From Streptococcus sanguinis (GTDB taxonomy: Bacteria > Bacillota > Bacilli > Lactobacillales > Streptococcaceae), in contig NZ_JAKUVC010000009.1 of the NCBI RefSeq assembly GCF_026781265.1, positions 85,999 to 149,998 on the forward strand: 64,000 nt of DNA. Direction: 5' to 3'. This document shows, piece by piece, positions 62,434-64,000 of this stretch. Both the position numbers and the translations under genes were made by a program. The first letter of the stretch is position 1; each line of letters opens with the position of its first letter. The notes below the pieces were generated by a model that was not told where the DNA came from, ran no database searches, and saw only the letters and a program-made list of their open reading frames with translations.

Positions 62434-62522
62434 GTTGAGTGTTATGATGATGGAATAGAGGCTCTATTCTTAGTCTAGCTCTGATCTACCGCTAGGATTT
62501 TTTCCTAGCGGGAACACTCATC
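62434..62522 (+). ncRNA. L17 downstream element RNA (L17DE)
   Basis: Directly after rplQ the sequence can fold into a multi-branched structure. The outer stem is GAGTGTT (62437-62443) with AACACTC (62513-62519). Inner stems are GAATAG (62453-62458) with CTATTC (62464-62469), and CCGCTAGGA (62489-62497) with TCCTAGCGG (62503-62511). Its position and shape fit the Lactobacillales L17DE motif described by comparative genomics; I have not run the covariance model. It probably acts in the 3' untranslated region of the alpha operon. Confidence 0.7.
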
Positions 62523-62541
62523 ATATAGTTGATAATAGGTA

Positions 62542-62600
62542 GACGCTTGTTTACGAAATTGCTTTTAAGACAAAAACAATTTCGTAAGCAGGCGTTTTTG
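62542..62600 (+). terminator. terminator of the ribosomal supercluster
   Basis: Long arms, ACGCTTGTTTACGAAATTG (62543-62561) and CAATTTCGTAAGCAGGCGT (62577-62595), with a few mismatches, are followed by TTTTT. Confidence 0.9.
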
Positions 62601-62628
62601 CATGAAGCTAGGAAAATTCCTTAAATTT

Positions 62629-62637
62629 TGTTATAAT
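62629..62637 (+). promoter_or_regulatory. promoter of the glutamate-cysteine ligase-like gene
   Basis: The extended -10 TGTTATAAT (TATAAT at 62632-62637) lies 36 bases before the start codon; the -35 is poor. Confidence 0.7.
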
Positions 62638-62672
62638 ACTCTAACACTATCAAAAATTTATAGGAAATGGAA

Positions 62673-63926
62673 ATGATTGATTCAATCCAAATTTTAAAAG
62701 AACGCTATTTAAAGAATATTAAAGAAAATCCAACTGTCTACATTGGCATTGAGTTAGAATTTCCCATTGTCAATTGCCAGGGCGGAGCGACGGATACAAA
62801 TGTTGCCAAGAATCTTTTGAAGCGTCTATTGGAAGAGTATGATTTTGAGTCGGAACGATTTGATAGAGATGGCAATCCCATCCAACTGAAATCTACTAAA
62901 AATGAAGACAGGATTCTTTTTGAGGTCTCGTACAATACTTTGGAATTTGCTTTTGGCAAGGCTAGTAGAATTCAAGAAGTTGAAGAGCGTTTTAAGAAGT
63001 ATCTAGACATTATTCAGCCAATTCTGCGCGAAGAAAACCATGAAATTCAAGGAGAAGGTATTCATCCTTTCTGGGCTGAAAATGATAATAGTCCAGTTAA
63101 ATATCCAAGATATGAAATGCTGATGCAGTATTTAGCTATGGGAAAGAACATGGAAGGTTTGCACAATTATCCAGAATATGGTGCTTTTATTTGTGGGAGT
63201 CAAGTTCAGCTGGATGTCTCAAGAGAAAATTATTTAAGCGTCATCAATGTCTTCAATCAAATTGAAGCTGCTAAAGCATACCTCTTTGCCAATTCAGAGT
63301 TTTCAGATTCTTCTTGGGATACAAAAATAGCTCGGGATATTTTCTGGGAGCAATCGATGCATGGTATTTTACAGGAAAATGCAGGCGTTAATTCGAAAGA
63401 TTTTCAAACTGAAGATGAATTTTTTGCTTATCTTAGTAAATCAGCGCTTTTCACTGCTGAACGAAATGGTCAATCCTACTATTTCTATCCGATAGCTGCT
63501 AATGAATACTTGAGCCAGAAAACTATTGAAGCTTATAGCCTTTCAGGTGAAAAAGCAAATTTGACTCCAAGGGAAGAAGACTTCAAGAATCATAGAAGTT
63601 ATCAGTATCAAGATTTGACGACACGGGGGACAGTAGAGTTTCGGAGCGTCTGCACCCAGCCTTTTGATAGAACCTTTTCTTCTGCTGCTTTTCATCTTGG
63701 TATTTTAGAAAATTTGGAGAATGTAAAAGCCTATTTACAAGACGCTCCCTTCTTTCAAGAGGAAGGTCGGGATTACAAAGCTTTAAGAAGAAAGTTTTCT
63801 AAAAAAGAGTTGTCTGCAAGTGAAACAGAGCATATTTATGAATTCACAAAGACTTTGCTTCAGCTTGCGAGAGCTGGTTTAATAGCACGTCAACTAGGTG
63901 AGGAAGCTTATCTTCCCTCTCTTTAA
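62673..63926 (+). CDS. glutamate-cysteine ligase-like protein (carboxylate-amine ligase superfamily)
   Basis: The 417-residue product has the glutamine synthetase-like ligase pattern: VYIGIELEFPIV (metal-binding Glu), LFEVSYNTLEFAFG, GLHNYPEYGAFICGSQVQLDVSR, cited as FICGSQVQLDVSR, and TTRGTVEFRSVCTQP. It resembles GCS2-type gamma-glutamylcysteine ligases, but the substrate cannot be fixed from motifs. There is no ATP-grasp GshB domain, unlike the fused GshAB of other streptococci. ATG 62673 is preferred because TAGGAA is six bases upstream; ATG 62667 lies too close. Confidence 0.78.
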   Translation: MIDSIQILKERYLKNIKENPTVYIGIELEFPIVNCQGGATDTNVAKNLLKRLLEEYDFESERFDRDGNPIQLKSTKNEDRILFEVSYNTLEFAFGKASRIQEVEERFKKYLDIIQPILREENHEIQGEGIHPFWAENDNSPVKYPRYEMLMQYLAMGKNMEGLHNYPEYGAFICGSQVQLDVSRENYLSVINVFNQIEAAKAYLFANSEFSDSSWDTKIARDIFWEQSMHGILQENAGVNSKDFQTEDEFFAYLSKSALFTAERNGQSYYFYPIAANEYLSQKTIEAYSLSGEKANLTPREEDFKNHRSYQYQDLTTRGTVEFRSVCTQPFDRTFSSAAFHLGILENLENVKAYLQDAPFFQEEGRDYKALRRKFSKKELSASETEHIYEFTKTLLQLARAGLIARQLGEEAYLPSL

Positions 63927-64000
63927 TAGAGGACAGCCTCTGATTAATAATAATTTTTTAAATTTTTTCAAAAAAGGTATTGACAGGGTGAGGGTGTAGG
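63927..64000 (+). promoter_or_regulatory. right-edge sequence with hairpin and consensus -35
   Basis: GAGG/CCTC near 63930-63942 may be a weak terminator. TTGACA at 63980-63985 is a consensus -35 whose -10 would fall just beyond the window, suggesting a strong promoter for the next unit. Confidence 0.4.

Noticed and set aside
1..64000. CRISPR arrays, tRNA or rRNA genes, complete insertion sequences
   Set aside because: No regularly spaced repeats, cloverleaf sequences, rRNA segments or transposase motifs were seen in either strand.

Overview
The window is a chromosomal segment of a mitis/sanguinis-group oral Streptococcus. The indications are the gene order (argS-argR-mutS; cinA-recA; cls, nrdD, nrdG; the S10-spc-alpha ribosomal clusters), the close likeness of the ribosomal and Hex/Mut proteins to pneumococcal ones as I remember them, many extended -10 (TGnTATAAT) promoters, a ComX/CIN-box at cinA, and an oral-streptococcal type polysaccharide locus placed after nrdG. 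I ran no searches. Family names come from reading motifs, and comparisons with other genomes are from memory.

Layout. 1-11 kb carries DNA repair and small regulators: the 5' end of argS (minus), argR, mutS, a LytTR regulator with a DUF3021 membrane partner (minus), mutL, an XRE regulator with an RDD-like membrane protein (minus), ruvA and tag. Then comes an AT-rich accessory locus with an Rgg regulator (minus), a divergent 26-residue tryptophan-rich peptide missed by ordinary ORF length cut-offs, a secreted Tyr-rich protein and an immunity-like protein. 11-18.6 kb holds cinA, recA, spx, two DUF1307 lipoproteins, the ireB-ruvX-UPF0473 trio, folC and a Ser-rich lipoprotein. 18.8-26.5 kb holds cls, a 47-residue ORF and a polytopic membrane protein behind a CIN-box-like site, then the anaerobic ribonucleotide reductase genes nrdD and nrdG with a 46-residue ORF and two tandem GNAT acetyltransferases. 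26.7-42.5 kb is a Wzy-dependent surface polysaccharide cluster: cpsABCD, a 4,6-dehydratase, an initiating sugar transferase, a reductase, two family-2 glycosyltransferases, a LicD protein, Wzy, an IspD/TarI-like cytidylyltransferase, an SDR, Wzx, and galE after a terminator. 42.6-47.4 kb holds an acyltransferase, an RluA-family pseudouridine synthase, pbp2A, rpmG and secE. 47.7-62.4 kb is the ribosomal supercluster (rpsJ to rplQ, with secY, adk, infA and rpoA), closed by an L17-downstream-element RNA and a terminator. A glutamate-cysteine-ligase-like gene ends the window.

The cps genes form one assembly line: nucleotide-sugar and probably CDP-polyol synthesis, lipid-linked initiation, extension, LicD decoration, flipping, polymerisation and CpsBCD control. 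The best candidate for an undescribed system is the Rgg/Trp-rich peptide/secreted protein/immunity locus at 9.0-10.7 kb. Other points of interest are two copies of a structured element flanking rpsH inside the spc operon, paired NrdR-like boxes that form a large hairpin ahead of nrdD, double palindromes at the cps promoter, two probable leaderless transcripts (acyltransferase and pbp2A), and the absence of nusG after secE.
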